Shown piece after piece: positions 45,901-58,275 of a stretch of 64,000 nucleotides of DNA. This stretch comes from Prinia subflava (lineage: Eukaryota; Chordata; Aves; Passeriformes; Cisticolidae): contig NC_086283.1 in the NCBI RefSeq assembly GCF_021018805.1, positions 16,272,162 to 16,336,161 of the forward strand, read 5' to 3'. The position numbers were made by a program, and so were the translations under genes. The notes beneath the pieces were generated by a model. It was not told the DNA's origin, ran no database searches, and saw nothing but the letters and a program-made list of their open reading frames with translations. Position 1 is the stretch's first letter; every line of letters begins with the position of its first letter.

Positions 45901-48477
45901 TCTGATGGATTATTATTCATGTAGTATTCATTCAGATTACATTGTGAGTTATTTTTTTCTTTTCTTATTCCAAACACTAAGAGAAAAAAAAATCTATTGA
46001 CAATTTTATTTAGTGTAAGTGTTCCCTATTCTCTTGCTTGATGAGAGTTAAAACCTAGCATCTGTCATGTAAACTGAACACTTCCTATGGCTTGTTCACA
46101 CAGGAAAATTTGTCTGGTTTGCTTTCTAGTACTAGTTTTAATTATGATATCCATATCTGTTTAACTGAAACTGACTTTTTTTCTTCAGTCAGGTGGGAAC
46201 TCCCAAGCACTGCTTTTGTCTGTGTGTTTGTGAGACAAGTTTATGTTATCAGAAGCAAATGCAAGATGTATAAACACCATGGAAAATCTACCAGATGTTT
46301 CTAGAAAATCTTCAGATCTGTCCAAGCAGCTCAATAATTATGTACATTTTAATAGAAGCTTTAATTTGAAAGAATTTCAAAGGCTAAATCTAACTAAACA
46401 TTGTCTCTGTGTTGAGAGTACCTAAGCTGGTTTTCTGGACTCATTCTATAGAAAAGTAGATATTGTCTCCCTCTGTACTTGTAGATGGCAAACACAGTTT
46501 CTTACCTCAGACCCAAAAAAATGGGAATCAGCCTTCTACATAAAACACTGCTTTATTTACATAAAGAGTTTTTCCATTCAGAGGTGCCTCTCTAGACAGG
46601 ACACATCTACATGACCAGCTTTTACGTCTTTCCTATTCTAAAATTCAAAGGCTTCCTTTCTTTAATGAATTGTATCAAGTAGTGTCAGAAGATCATGGTA
46701 GCGAACTGATTCCCACCACCTTTCTTCAGGAATGGCAAAAGGACCAGTCTAAACACTGCCAGTCCTTTGCCTTAAGCAAACATACCTAAGTACCCTGCTG
46801 ACTTGAAATTAATTCCATATTAATATTAAAATGGCAAGGCTTAATGTTTACTTATTTTGATGTGCTAATTAATATTCTGATCAAAATACAAGCTTAGATC
46901 TGCATTTAAAATGCAGACAGGATGCTGTGACTCTAGCTCAAGCTATGAAACCTTTCCTATAGAGAAGGCATCTATGGAAGCTTTAATGCTCAGTATTTAA
47001 GATGTAGGTTCTGTATCTCATGCAAAAAACACTTTCACCACCAATACAGCAGAATATTGCAGAAAAGAAACTCTGATAAAAATAACAATTTATTGAATAT
47101 GTCCAATCAAATTAACTTCCAACAAAGCAAAGGGAATTATGCTGATAGACTGTAATGTTAAAAGAAAGCTTAAAGAAATCTTGACTTTCTAATCTTGACT
47201 ATCTGCATGAAGCACCTAGACTTCAGCAGGTAGAGAGGAAAAAAAGCAGATGTGAAAAATATGAAATTAAGGGTCATCAGGAGCAAGTCTGAGATGTGAT
47301 CCATCCTATCCTGGAAACTGGAGAGTGCCATAATTCAACAAATGCTTTTTAGTGAATATGAAATTCAAAGAAGACCAATATATATTGGGATTCTGCACAT
47401 AGTAATGACAGTGTGAATCACACTGGTTTAGGAGAGTTGGGTTTAAGAGAGAGATGCCTTCTCTTCAGGTGATTTATTTTTGAGTTGGATCTATTAGGAT
47501 ACAACTAGATTTATTGGCATTTCCCTGGAGGTTATGTATTTAGTTCTCAGTGTCAATAATGCAAATAGCAAAGGACAATTTACTTTTAGCTCTTGTTGAT
47601 TCATCTGCATCATAAGCTTAGTTTCTCAACTCCACCAATTACATTTGCTTTTGTTAGGGACAAAAAGGAGTAGTCCCTATTCTCATTTTTATGCCATCCA
47701 AGCTTCTCTGCTTATCTTTTTCTGTTCTGGAAGGTCAATAAATGCCCCAAAACCTGAAGCTGTTGATAACGTCAGTGGGTGAGAAGGGAAAGAAAAGGAC
47801 ATCTCACAAATGACAAAAGCATCATAGAATAAATAAATATGCTGGGGAGATGATCATTTCATGAACCTGTTCACTGCTCAGTTAGTGTTGTCATACACTA
47901 CATTTGTTCTGTCACAGCAACCAAGCCTTGGACAGCATTTCATCAGATACTGTGAAAACATAGACTAAAAGGCAATTTCTACCCAGAGATTTGCCAGACT
48001 GGAAAGCTTACAGGATTTTTTCCCCTAGTGAGCTCGATTTCCAACAGATGACTTGCAGAACTAAACCCTCTTGCACAGAGACCTTGGAATAGGCAGTGAG
48101 TGTGGGGTTTTTGGCAGAGATGCTTGTGTAGCTGTCACTGGAGAGGTCAGAAGGGAAAAATGCTGACTATAGCACCTGGAAATGTCCTATGTTTTTGTCT
48201 GCCTGGGAATTCTCCAGTCCTTCTAGAGGAAGGATGGCTGGATGGACCCTGTGCAAGGAAGCAGCCTTCTCCATTGTGGGATGTTATAAGGTCACTACCT
48301 CTGGTAGACACCAGGACTCAGGGATTTGTGTTGCCCAGCTGCTGGACACCAGCCTTGTGTGACTGGAGAGCCAGCGCTCCTTTTTTCTTCAAGGGCAAAA
48401 TCTTTGATTCTTAAAGGATCATCTGCTTATTTCTCTAAGTCAAATCAATTTGCTAAATTGCAGTTTGTTGCAATAGA
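42963..48477. other. Long unique non-coding stretch
   Basis: About 5.5 kb without any gene or repeat that I recognise. A short CA run lies at about 45731-45741. Open frames up to 104 codons (43164-43472; 48100-48414, both plus) show no domain signature. Confidence 0.5.
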
Positions 48478-48612
48478 AACCACAGAACTACAGAACGGAT
48501 CAGGTTGGAAGGGACCACAGTGGGTCATCTGCTCCAAACTCCCTGCTCAAGCAGGGTCATCCAGTAGCACATGGGTTATATCCAGACAATTCTTGGATAC
48601 TTCTAGCTGATA
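48478..48612 (-). mobile_element. CR1 LINE, 3' end, reversed
   Basis: The plus strand reads 'cacagaactacagaacggat', then 'caggttggaagggaccacag' (48501), 'gggtcatct' and 'ccctgctcaagcagggtcat' (48541). This is the CR1 3' terminus on the minus strand. It is only about 135 bp long and resembles the longer copy at 49421, 0.8 kb away. Confidence 0.9.
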
Positions 48613-49420
48613 AGTCACAAAAACTATATCTCTGAGAATTTTACAGTATCTGGTATAGGTAAGTAGCCCTTACCTACGACGTTATTAAGTCCAGCTCTGA
48701 TAGTCTTTTATGTGGGGAGGCAGCTGGAGATGGTGCTGAAGGCAATCTTGCCCTTGATCTGTTGCAGCTGTGTTGGTTATCCAGCAGTGGGAACAGCCTT
48801 GCCCTCCCAGCTCTGGTGTGATAAAGATGAGTTAGCAGGGACAGAGGCAGCTGGGGTCTGCTGGCCCTGCTGTGAGGAGGAAGGGACAGGAGGGCGTGCA
48901 GGGACAGAGAGGGTCAGACGTGGTACGAGGAACAGACAGGGTTAGGTGGCCGTGCTGGGGATGGGAAGGAGAGGGCTGGAACTGCAGAAGAAAAGAAAGG
49001 AAGGAGAGAAAAAGCTGGAGCTGTTTGGAGCTGCCTTTGGGACACTACAGAAAAAAGGTATGAAGAACTTTTAGATGACAAGGTGCTGATGTTTGAAGGC
49101 TTCTGGTGTTTTACCGAAGCACTCTGAGTGTTGTGGCCACTTCTACTATGACACTTATAAATGTTAGAGGTGGCGTATTTTAGCAATTAACTATGCCATT
49201 GATGCAGTGTTACAGCTTGGTAATGGCATTGAAATATACATCTGTATGCTGTACTGGCTATTCACATTCCATGTGGATTGTGGTCTAAAAGACACATTTC
49301 TGTATCAAATTTTTCTGGAGTGCCTGTAATGACTTCATAGCATTGTCTGTTACTTACAACTGACTCTCACTTCTCTGACTAAACATTAAAACAACAATCA
49401 ATTTTCAACTCATAACCACC
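48613..49420. other. Unique sequence between two CR1 ends
   Basis: Purine-rich and relatively GC-rich around 48840-49030; otherwise unremarkable. No gene was recognised. Confidence 0.5.
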
Positions 49421-49866
49421 AAATCACAGAATGGGTAAGGTTGGAAGGGACCACTGGTGGTCACCCAGTCCAGCCTCCCTGTTCAAGCAGGGTTTCCTGG
49501 AGCATCTTGTGTGGATTATGTTCTGTCAGTTTTTGAATATTTCCAGTCAGGGGAAACTCTGCAACCTTTCTGAGCAACACCTTCCAGTGTTCAATCACCT
49601 GCACATTAAAGATGTTTTTTCTCATGTTCAAGTGGAACTTCCTGTGTTCCATTTTCCCATTGCCCCTCATCCTATTGCTTGAAACCATGAAGCAGAGCCT
49701 GGCTCCATACTCATGACACCTTTCTTCAGATATTTATAGACCTTGATGAGGTCCCCTCTCAGTTGCCTCTTCTCGAGGCTGAACAGGCTCAGTTCCTGCC
49801 GTTGTTCCTCATAAGAGAGATGCTCCAGGCCCCTCACCATCTTTGTTACCTTCTGCTGGACCTGCA
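49421..49866 (-). mobile_element. CR1 LINE, 3' end with ORF2 C-terminus, reversed
   Basis: On the plus strand it starts 'aaatcacagaatgggtaagg', then 'ggttggaagggaccactgg', 'ttcaagcagggtttcctgga', 'gaggtcccctctcagttgcc' (about 49749) and 'gaggctgaacaggctcag' (49775), ending near 49866. That is the minus-strand CR1 3' end plus the last part of ORF2. It is a 5'-truncated, decayed copy. Confidence 0.95.
49461..49688 (-). pseudogene. CR1 ORF2 C-terminal remnant
   Basis: This 75-codon frame on the minus strand lies inside the CR1 copy. Residues 8-11 are RGNG and residues 15-22 are HRKFHLNM, followed by NIFNVQVIEHWKVLLRK, the familiar C-terminal block of CR1 ORF2 (HW plus a basic cluster). It is non-functional. 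Confidence 0.85.
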
Positions 49867-52800
49867 GCAGGAGATTCTTGGAGGAAGAGCAAAAATCCTG
49901 AGGATTTTCTTGTAATCAGCTGCTGCATCACCCAGTGGGATTCATCAACAACAGGTTGTAAGAAGAAGCCTCAATTCTGCTGTCCAAGGGAAAAATCCAG
50001 GTGACAGCAATAACTGATAGCTGTAACTGATAAACCAAGGCACACATAGAAAAAAAAATAATTAAATTAATAAAGGAGATATGACCTTGTTTGATTTTTT
50101 TTTTGAACGGTCCTCAATGAGTGATATAAAATTTCCAGGTGAAATCTTGGCTCTTTTGAGTTAATATCTTTGGCACCCTGAATAGCTCTTCTCTCCTCTG
50201 TAATATAGGGAATGATAGCACTTCTCTGCCTGAGTTATCTGTTTAGTTTGCAGGGCTTCTCAGAAAGGAATTATCAACCAAAGTAATTCAACACAGCACT
50301 TGCCTGGGGCCATCAATGCTTTTGCAGTACATTTAACAGTAATAGATGCAATAAATAATGAGGTCCTAAAGGAAAATGATAGTCCAGCTAAATATCCTTG
50401 GTACTCAAGGCATCTCCAAGGGCTTCCTGAGACCATTTGACTGCAGATGCAGGATTGTTTCTAATCAGTGTTTCTCTGTATGCTGCAGAAGGATACTAGG
50501 TGAACTTTGTGTAGCCCTAGCAACACATTCCCTTGTTTTTCCAAAACCTCACTTTTTAAACACTTAATATTAACCTCCTTTTGTCATCTGTTGTGCTTCT
50601 TTTGCCAATGTCATCCAAAAATATTTTCAACACCTCCTGTTGCTCTCCTGACTGATCTACAGTGTTTGCCCACTCTAAAGGTAAATGTAGATTAAAGGAA
50701 CAGCTGGAAATCAATCTTTCCCTTTTTTAATATTTCAGGTAGATTCATTATCTTCCAAGCTAGTAATTTGTCACTTTAATAAGTGCTTGAAAAGTTAATT
50801 CATTTAATAGGAGCAACTTCTTCATTTATTAGCCAAGCAGCAATTGCAATTCAGGTGGCAAAAAGAGATTGATGAAGAATGAGTAATGCCTGAATGGTAC
50901 AGTAAATGTTATTGAACTCATTTCAGCTTTTAGTTTGAAGATAATTAATCTGACATTGTCAGTATCTGGCGATGGACTGATCAAGCTTTGAGCTCTTTTG
51001 GCCATTTTAACCTGAGGCTGCCTATATTTGTCAATGTGGAAGGGCAATGCAAAGTTAAAATAAGAAAAGTTTGTGTGAAAATTAAAACTAATCTAGGGTA
51101 TTCAATATATTGGGAAAGAAAATCTGTTACTTTATTTCTTTCTGACTGTTTTCCTTTTGAAGCTAGCAAATGTAGTTTGGTGGAAGAATCTCCCTGCATT
51201 CTCTGTTCTTTACTTAGAAAATAGTCACAGAGAAGCCAAAATTCGAACGGGTTTTATACTCTAAGAAAGTTTACAAAGTTCAATTTTTTGAGCTTTTCAA
51301 AGCTCAAATACATGCTGAATTGCTTTGTGTTTGGAGGTGGAGAAAAAGAAATTGTGCATATGCAAAACTGCTGTGAGTTCAAAAAGACCCTCAAAGGGGT
51401 ATAAGTCAACAAGTATTTTCTTATCATCTTCCCCTCTCCTCTACTGAAGTTTTGGGCCGAGATCTCCCTTTCCTGAAGACTTTAGTATTAGCAGTTCAGA
51501 GGTGGCTTTTCAGAGCTCCTCTGAAGACCCTATCCCAGGACATGCTGGCTGCATGGACACTCCTGGCTCCGTTTGGTGCCCAAAATATTCACTGTTCCCA
51601 CTGCTCCCATTCTACTCACGCCTATGCCCCTGGAGCTCTCCTCCTCACAAACACTGATTAAAACTCAAGGCTTTGTAGTCCAGGGGAGCCTTTGACTTCC
51701 ACAGAGGCCTTCTTGGGCTCTGTTTTGATGTAAGTATTTCCTGTGCTTGGCAATTTTATGCCTCTGTCTGAAGTGGCAGCACACTTTGTGTCTGGAGATA
51801 ACTAACCTTGGTCTTCTTCAGCTTCCTCACCCACCAAATATGCAAGAGCAGTTAAACTTCAGCTTGACCAACATAATGACATTACTCAGCTTTCAGACTG
51901 CAGCCTGCATATGTGTAAGACAAATACTGCAGTTGTTCAAGCACCTGAACACATTTCCTCATGCAGATCTGTGTGCATCTGTGCACACACATATTCACAA
52001 ACACAGTGTTTCCAAGGAGAGAATATATTAAGGTCAAGGGAGTTGAATTTTCCTTGTTCTCAAGCTTTATAGTACCTGGTGTTGTCAGCTCTGTCTTTTT
52101 CAGCAGGTTGTGTTTGTTTCTACTGAGATCAGATGTTTACATGAGTGTCTCAGGTCTGATTAAAAAAATAGGGGAAATGTATGTTGTGTTACTTTGCAGG
52201 TGTATTAAAATGTTGAAATTATGTCTTAACAAATAGAAGCTTATGTCTTTACAAAGAGAAGCTTATCAAAAGAACTCATATTTACTTGTGCATGTTTTTT
52301 CAACTTGCTTGTTTTGAAATATGCCACAAGACTTGCATTTCCAGTGTGTTATGTTTGGGAAGACAAAGATAAGCCATGCATAATGATATCTCTCTAGCCT
52401 GTCTTGTCATGCTAACATTTGCACAAAAACTTGTCCTACAGAACCCAGCGTAGGACAGGACAGGTTACCTAACTGCAAGAAATAATTGCAGAAATAATTT
52501 TTTTAAAATAACTTTTTAGCCAAGAAACACAAAAGCCTCCCTGTGGATGTAAGTGGATGTTCAAGGAACCCTCTCCTGCACAAGAAAAGGCTCTCTTGCC
52601 ATGCCATGAAGAGGAGACACAGTCACTTTCGTGACACTAAGAAAATTATCTTGCCCACACACTTGCATCACAAGCCTCATCAAGGACAAACCTGGAGCTC
52701 TCCAGATGTTTTTGAAGTTGTCATCAAATTCAGGGAGAAATCACAAAAGTAGTAACTTTGGGGAACTGCTTTCAGACTAAAAGAGAAAGGAGATTATTAG

Positions 52801-55722
52801 TAGTTAGCTCATTAAGCAGAGGGATGTGAAGGAGTTAAAATGGAGTCTTTCAGCTTTCTCACACATCCCATAACAAAATTGCCTAAAAATTAAATAGAAA
52901 AGAAACAAAACATATCTGGAAATGGGAATTGATGTTTAATCCATTGTCATCAAATCATCTTTTAAAACAAAAAAAAATTCTTTCCTGGTGGAAATAGTCC
53001 AAAAGAGTAAGGTCAGAAAGTACATTATCAGCCATTCTGTCCCTAATCACTAGCTATAATTACAGGCAAAGGAGAGAGATATACTTGTAATTATTACTTT
53101 GTGGTAAGTAGGGTTTTAATAATTACTTCCTTAAATTGAGTTTTTATAATTGATTTCTGCTATAAGATCAGATATTGTAAGAACTTTAAAACTGCCAGAT
53201 TTTAAACAATGTCTATTACATTTTTTTACTGAGCAAAAGCTGATGTGTGGAAAATTAACTTGTTTTTCTCCTCCAGAGCCCTTGGCTTTCTCTTTTTTCT
53301 GTATTAATGCCTTGGACAGTTGGATCCAGTTGTGTTATATTCTGAAAGAACATTTCTGCATAGATCTATCAAATGGACAGCAACAATAACTCATTCCCAA
53401 AGGTTATAGGTTTAACAGATTATTCTTCTTGTCTAGAAAGGAAGATGTAAGAAAAAGTTCCCTGATCTTTGGCCCTGGATTTTAGGAAACAGATGCTTTT
53501 TTTATCTGCCTTATCTGTAGAAAGAGAAAAAGACATTAAAGACAGCTCTATTTTTCAGATTTTTAATTGTCTCTACCTGGAACTATAGGCTTTCTGCTGT
53601 CCTCAAGAATCTTTTTTTGCCTGCAAGAGATACACACTTTTGGTAGATTGCTGATTTTCTGCTTGGGGCTCTTGTTAAATTAATGCTACCATAAAAGTAT
53701 TCCATAGCAACAAAAGCGTCAACCCACAGGCACTTATAGTTATTTGGTTTATATTTGTATTTCTTACTTCAGATGTGTCATAGGGTGAGCTGGTGGGACC
53801 TGTTATGTGTGTAGACCTTGCTCATGTGTGCTGGGGAGTTCTAGGTTTTCTGTTGTGCTAACAAGTGTCCAAGAAGGAGCACAGAATATTTGATCTGTCT
53901 GCATTTGGAGTAGAAAACACTTTGTTTCCTTTGTCTAGGGTAGATTCTTGCAGAAAAGCCCTTGTCTATGTTCATTAGTTTAGCTGATCAACATAAATAG
54001 ACAAAATGTAATCAGGTCTCCCTAAAAATAGGGACTGTGACACACCATCCTCAATGTTGAAACCCCATACAGCTTTTGCTGGGGTCCTCTTTGCTCCATT
54101 GATCAGGAGTCTCCTGGAGCTGTTTGGCCATTCCTTCCTACAGATCCCTCTGCATGCGGCAATAGCTTCAAGAAAAAAAACTCCTTGTTTTAATGGCATA
54201 ATATGGAAAAAGATGTGAAAGTGTTTTGCTTCTCACTGTGGACTGTGACTTCAGCTCTTCCCTCCCAGAGTACAAGCATCTGGCAGAGTTAACCTGTCAC
54301 AGTATCCCTCAAAAGAAATGAAGGAGTTTTGAATTTACAAACTTGAGGCAGGCCATTGCTTCATGCTGTCTAGGGCCTGAACTCATCTGAGCTTTTCTGT
54401 TCTCTCTGAAGATGGATGGATTTAATCAGCAGACAGTGACTGTAGTGTGAAATCAATCCTTCCGGACTAAGCAGTGAGATTTTTGAGAGTGGCATTTGGT
54501 ACAGACACGGTGGAGAAAAAACATTTCTGGAATACAAAAGTGAGTACTGAAATGCCCAGCCAAAACATCAGACCTTCCTAAATCCTCCTCAGACCCTGTG
54601 AAAGGCAGAGTTTAACCAAGTGCCATAGGGCACCCATGTAGATGACAGAAAATATCCTTGTATTGCATTACAAAATAGGCCCCCCAGGTCTAAGCAGTTA
54701 TTCATGGTTTGCCAGTGGTAAGCAAGTGAAAGACAGTAGTGTTGGACAGAAGGAAACTGGGCGGAACACACAATGAAAGAGGAGTTCCCTGCAACTCTTC
54801 AGGTGTGTATTTTGATGTATTTTGCCTGCTGGCTGTGCCATCACAGTTGGACCCTTGTGCCTCTTGAAATTACATTCTCCATATCCACAGCAGTACCTCT
54901 GGATATAACTCTGTAATAGCCCCACCTTGTTCTGTGCATGTGCTACTGGAAAAAGAGCTGCAAAATAAGGTTTCTGCTGTTTTCCATGTGAAGGAACTTT
55001 GAATACATTAAGTACATTTAATACTATCAAAGTTTCCTAATGCTAACAAGCTTTTAATTCAGAAAAATTAATGCTAACAAGCTCCCCAAGGTGAAATGTA
55101 TCGTATATCTTCTGAAGAGAATTACTAAATTTCCTCACACTGCTAGAGAACTTTAATTCCCTATTGATTTCACCTTTAATTCTGCAAGGCAGTGCTCAAA
55201 GCTGGTTAGTTTATTTTACTAAATTTTTCTGAGCATTGAAATAAATTCATTGCAGTTTTCACATATTTGTAGGAACCAGGGATGGAAAAGGTTGAAAGAT
55301 ATAATCCAGATAGCCTGAAGTCAGCATTCATAACAAGTGTTTGAAAAACAGGGTTATTGCCTTTTCATCTTCTGAATTTCTATTGTCAGGAAAAGTTTCC
55401 ACTTTCAAACCAGGACATATTTTTCAACAAGTCTGAAGAATGATAAATAAAGATCTACCCTGGTCTGTAAAATGTTCTTTGCATTTATTCCAAGAGAAAT
55501 GAAGCCAAAAAATCTCTTGAGCAACTTCAGAAGCTGAATTTTCCATCCATTCTTCAGTAAGGACCAAATTTCTGAAGAGGCTTTTTCTGTGAGAAAATTT
55601 TCGTATAGCTCAAGCCTAAAGCCACAGAGTACTTAACTGCTGTCTTGTGACTGGATTGTTAGTTAATGAATGGATCTGATTCTTAACTCCACTACTACAA
55701 GCTGAAAGTTTGCTTTGCTCTC
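49867..55722. other. Long unique non-coding stretch
   Basis: No gene or interspersed repeat was recognised. It holds a 22-bp imperfect tandem duplication at 52219-52262 and a spaced repeat of TAATGCTAACAAGCT near 55037-55083. Frames up to 110 codons (54698-55030 minus) have no recognisable domain. Confidence 0.5.
52219..52262. repeat. 22-bp tandem duplication, 2 mismatches
   Basis: TTATGTCTTAACAAATAGAAGC (52219-52240, two halves shown as one unit here) is followed directly by a second copy (52241-52262) that differs at two positions (A to T and T to G). Confidence 0.9.
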
Positions 55723-56016
55723 TGTTGTGGTTTAAGCCCAGCCAGCAACTGAGGACCACACAGCTGTTTGCTCTTTTCTCCTCCCCCTTCACTGGGATAG
55801 GGGAGAAAATTAGAAAAGTAAAAATGAGAAAACTTTTGTATTGAGATAAAGACAGTTTAATGGGTACAGGAAAAGCCATGCACGCAAGCAAAGCAAGACA
55901 AGGAATTCATGTACTGCTTTCTATGGACAGGGAAGCCATGTTTCCACCACAAATCAACACATAGACCCACTCTAGTGACTATGAGGAGCATTAACGCTAT
56001 CCTAGCCAAAACTATC
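55723..56016 (-). mobile_element. ERV LTR with internal deletion
   Basis: The left end TGTTGTGGTTTAAGCCCAGC (55723-55742), followed by 'agcaactgaggaccacacag' and 'tgagataaagacagtttaat', is a widespread avian ERVL-type LTR that I recognise, read on the minus strand. TTTAAT at 55856-55861 is the minus-strand ATTAAA signal. After about 55975 the sequence jumps to the far LTR end ('ttaacgctatcctagccaaa', 55991-56010). The usual central part is therefore missing and the element is under 300 bp. I found no clear target duplication (flanks CTCTC and CCCCC). No viral genes are attached. Confidence 0.8.
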
Positions 56017-56759
56017 ACCCCCTTACAGATTCTTTCCTGAATAAAGTTCAAGTTGCCTTGTCTCCTAGTGCCTCCTAACTACCATGAGCCAAGTGAAACA
56101 CTTGAGGCCTGCCTCTGGTTTCATTTTTATGCTGAAATAAATTTCTGGTTTTCAGTAAACTACGTGACAGCTAGAACCAAACTGTGATTCTGTATCTTTC
56201 CCCAGGGAAGCTGAAGTTGCTCTGGAAGAGTCGCAAAAATCAAGATGTCAAGTTTACCAGAGATGCCATGAAAGCTGAGGGCATACTTCAAATCATGTCA
56301 GACACATTATTTGATTTAAACAATTTAGGTGTTCTCTTAGCAGTGATCAACACATTCTCAAACCCTGAGGCACATACCAAGGTGGGAAAGTGAGAATGAA
56401 AATCAGAATCACTTTGACAATAATTTGCTTACTAAGTACCAAGGAACAGTGTCTAGCACTGTGTCATCAAACACCTATTTGTAGATGTACATATGTGAGC
56501 ATTTACTTAGGTGGTTTCCATCCTGGTTTACATTTATGGCTTGTTCATGCAGGAAAAATTAATTACAAAAAATTTTTAAAAAATGGCCATTTTTCTGATG
56601 AAATTAAAATGTATTCATTTTTAACTAACAAGGCTATTAAGGCACTTACATCCTGAGCAGGAGCTTTTTGTGAACTATTTTGATGCCTGGACTATGTTAT
56701 TAATAATGTAGAATAATTCCAAGTGTCAGTTGTGTTTATACCAAGATAAGATTTGGAAC

Positions 56760-56805
<46 letters not shown>

Positions 56806-58109
56806 AAAAAAAAAAAACATAGAATTTGCTGTGCTTGTAAACCTGCTGAGTCTGGAAAAGTTCTTTGGGTAAGGTTTTAGAGTGACAGAGTGATCCTGTG
56901 CTCGATTTCCATGGAAAATGCAACATGTATTCTTGCTCTTTGAGGACTAATCAGAGACATGTTAATACAGACATCTTAACACTTTATCAACTTTTGCTTC
57001 CTCTTTTCAGTCTTTACCAGATTTCTCTTGTTAGCAGAAGACTTATTCCACTGTATGACGAGCCCAGCAATCATTACATTTTGTATAACATTGTGCAACA
57101 TATCTCAAGACAGTAGTTCTATAAATTAATATATACTATAAAAAATAACAAGTTTACATAAAATCTGATATTGTTTGAACATTCTGCATGGTTTTCTGCA
57201 GAGATATATCTTCAATATCATACAGACAATACACAGTTAAAGTTATATGCACTTTGTCCCCTTTTTTCCCTCAGAAAAAAACTCTTCATCTGCAAAGTTC
57301 TGCAATCCATAAAATATCTCTGTTTTCTAAAGGCAGAATTCATGTATAATTTCCATGCTACGTTTGTACATCAGCAGAGGGCCATTAGTGTCACTGATTT
57401 TGGTAGTGGATAGCAATGCCTGCTTTTGATATAGGGGCACTCTTAAACCCCCTCCCTGCTGCATCCTTCTTGTTATTTTTCTGCAATTATAAACACAGAT
57501 TATAAGGAGTATCTCGTCTTCAGCAGACCCTTAAGAAAATCTTTCTCTCAATGATGTTGAGTGGGTTGAAATTTTCACTGGAATTCATGTGCATCACAAT
57601 GAATCTCTTCTTTAAACCTCATCCTCAGAGGCTGAGTCAGTCTTAGAGGGATGGAATTCAGGTTGTGTTTGCACCTTGTCTTGGAGGAGCTGTAACATCC
57701 GTGTGCTTTCAAGTGGGTGCCTGTAATTAGACAGGAGCAGAGAAGAGAGCTGTGAGGGATAAAACACCCCTTTCCCCACCAGACTGGAACTATATCTGGA
57801 TTATCCATTTCCTATTTATAAGTGAGAACATTCTTCCATTCCATAGAAGCCTACTGGGTGCTAAACCTGCTGTGTCATCCAGCCTATTGAGCTGCAATAC
57901 ACCTGTGTCCTGTATACACATATCTTTTTTAACAAAAACTTTCTTCATCTTGGAGCCCAGGATTCATAATCAGTTATCTTATTTCCAAGATACTTGAGCA
58001 CATGGCAGCTGCTGTTTTGCTTCTGATGGAAGTACCACACTATCTTCCTTATTTTTTCCTAGGTATCTGAATTTCGTAGTTCCTACCTTCACTGAATTTG
58101 TGTTTTGCC
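56017..58109. other. Unique non-coding stretch with a poly-A tract
   Basis: AT-rich unique DNA with poly-A at 56767-56817. Frames such as 56390-56656 and 57171-57413 (plus) have no recognisable motif. Confidence 0.5.
56767..56817. repeat. Poly-A tract, A37-CC-A12
   Basis: A37 at 56767-56803, then CC, then A12 at 56806-56817. No upstream polyadenylation signal or transcript-like sequence was recognised. Confidence 0.95.
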
Positions 58110-58275
58110 TACGTTTAGCAAACTTCATCCACTTGTTCTTTCTGTCAGGTGGCCTAGAGGCAACGCTCACTATAAAGTCACATTTACACATCTTCTCCTG
58201 AATCACCCATAAGTTCTCTGTTGGCTCTTCATTCATCCCCAGGCAGAGCTCTACATTCTCCAGCTGATTCCTTAC
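58110..58275 (-). mobile_element. CR1 LINE, ORF2 endonuclease fragment, reversed
   Basis: On the plus strand the pieces are 'gtcaggtggcctagaggcaa' (58145), 'cacccataagttctctgttg' (58204) and 'tccccaggcagagctctaca' (58236). On the minus strand they encode a recognisable CR1 ORF2 endonuclease segment. There is no CR1 3' end nearby, so this is an isolated internal fragment. Its edges are approximate. Confidence 0.75.
58138..58266 (-). pseudogene. CR1 ORF2 endonuclease remnant in a longer open frame
   Basis: This lies within a 185-codon minus frame (57979-58536). Residues 91-110, QLENVELCLGMNEEPTENLW, and the block FIVSVASRPPD (121-131) match the CR1 endonuclease region. In intact elements that region has ELxLGxxEEPTESLWV, followed by IIVGVCYRPPD. 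Residues 1-86 and 134-185 of the frame do not look like CR1 to me. No catalytic residues can be placed with confidence. The frame is probably open by chance on both sides of an old insertion and is not a host gene. Confidence 0.75.
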
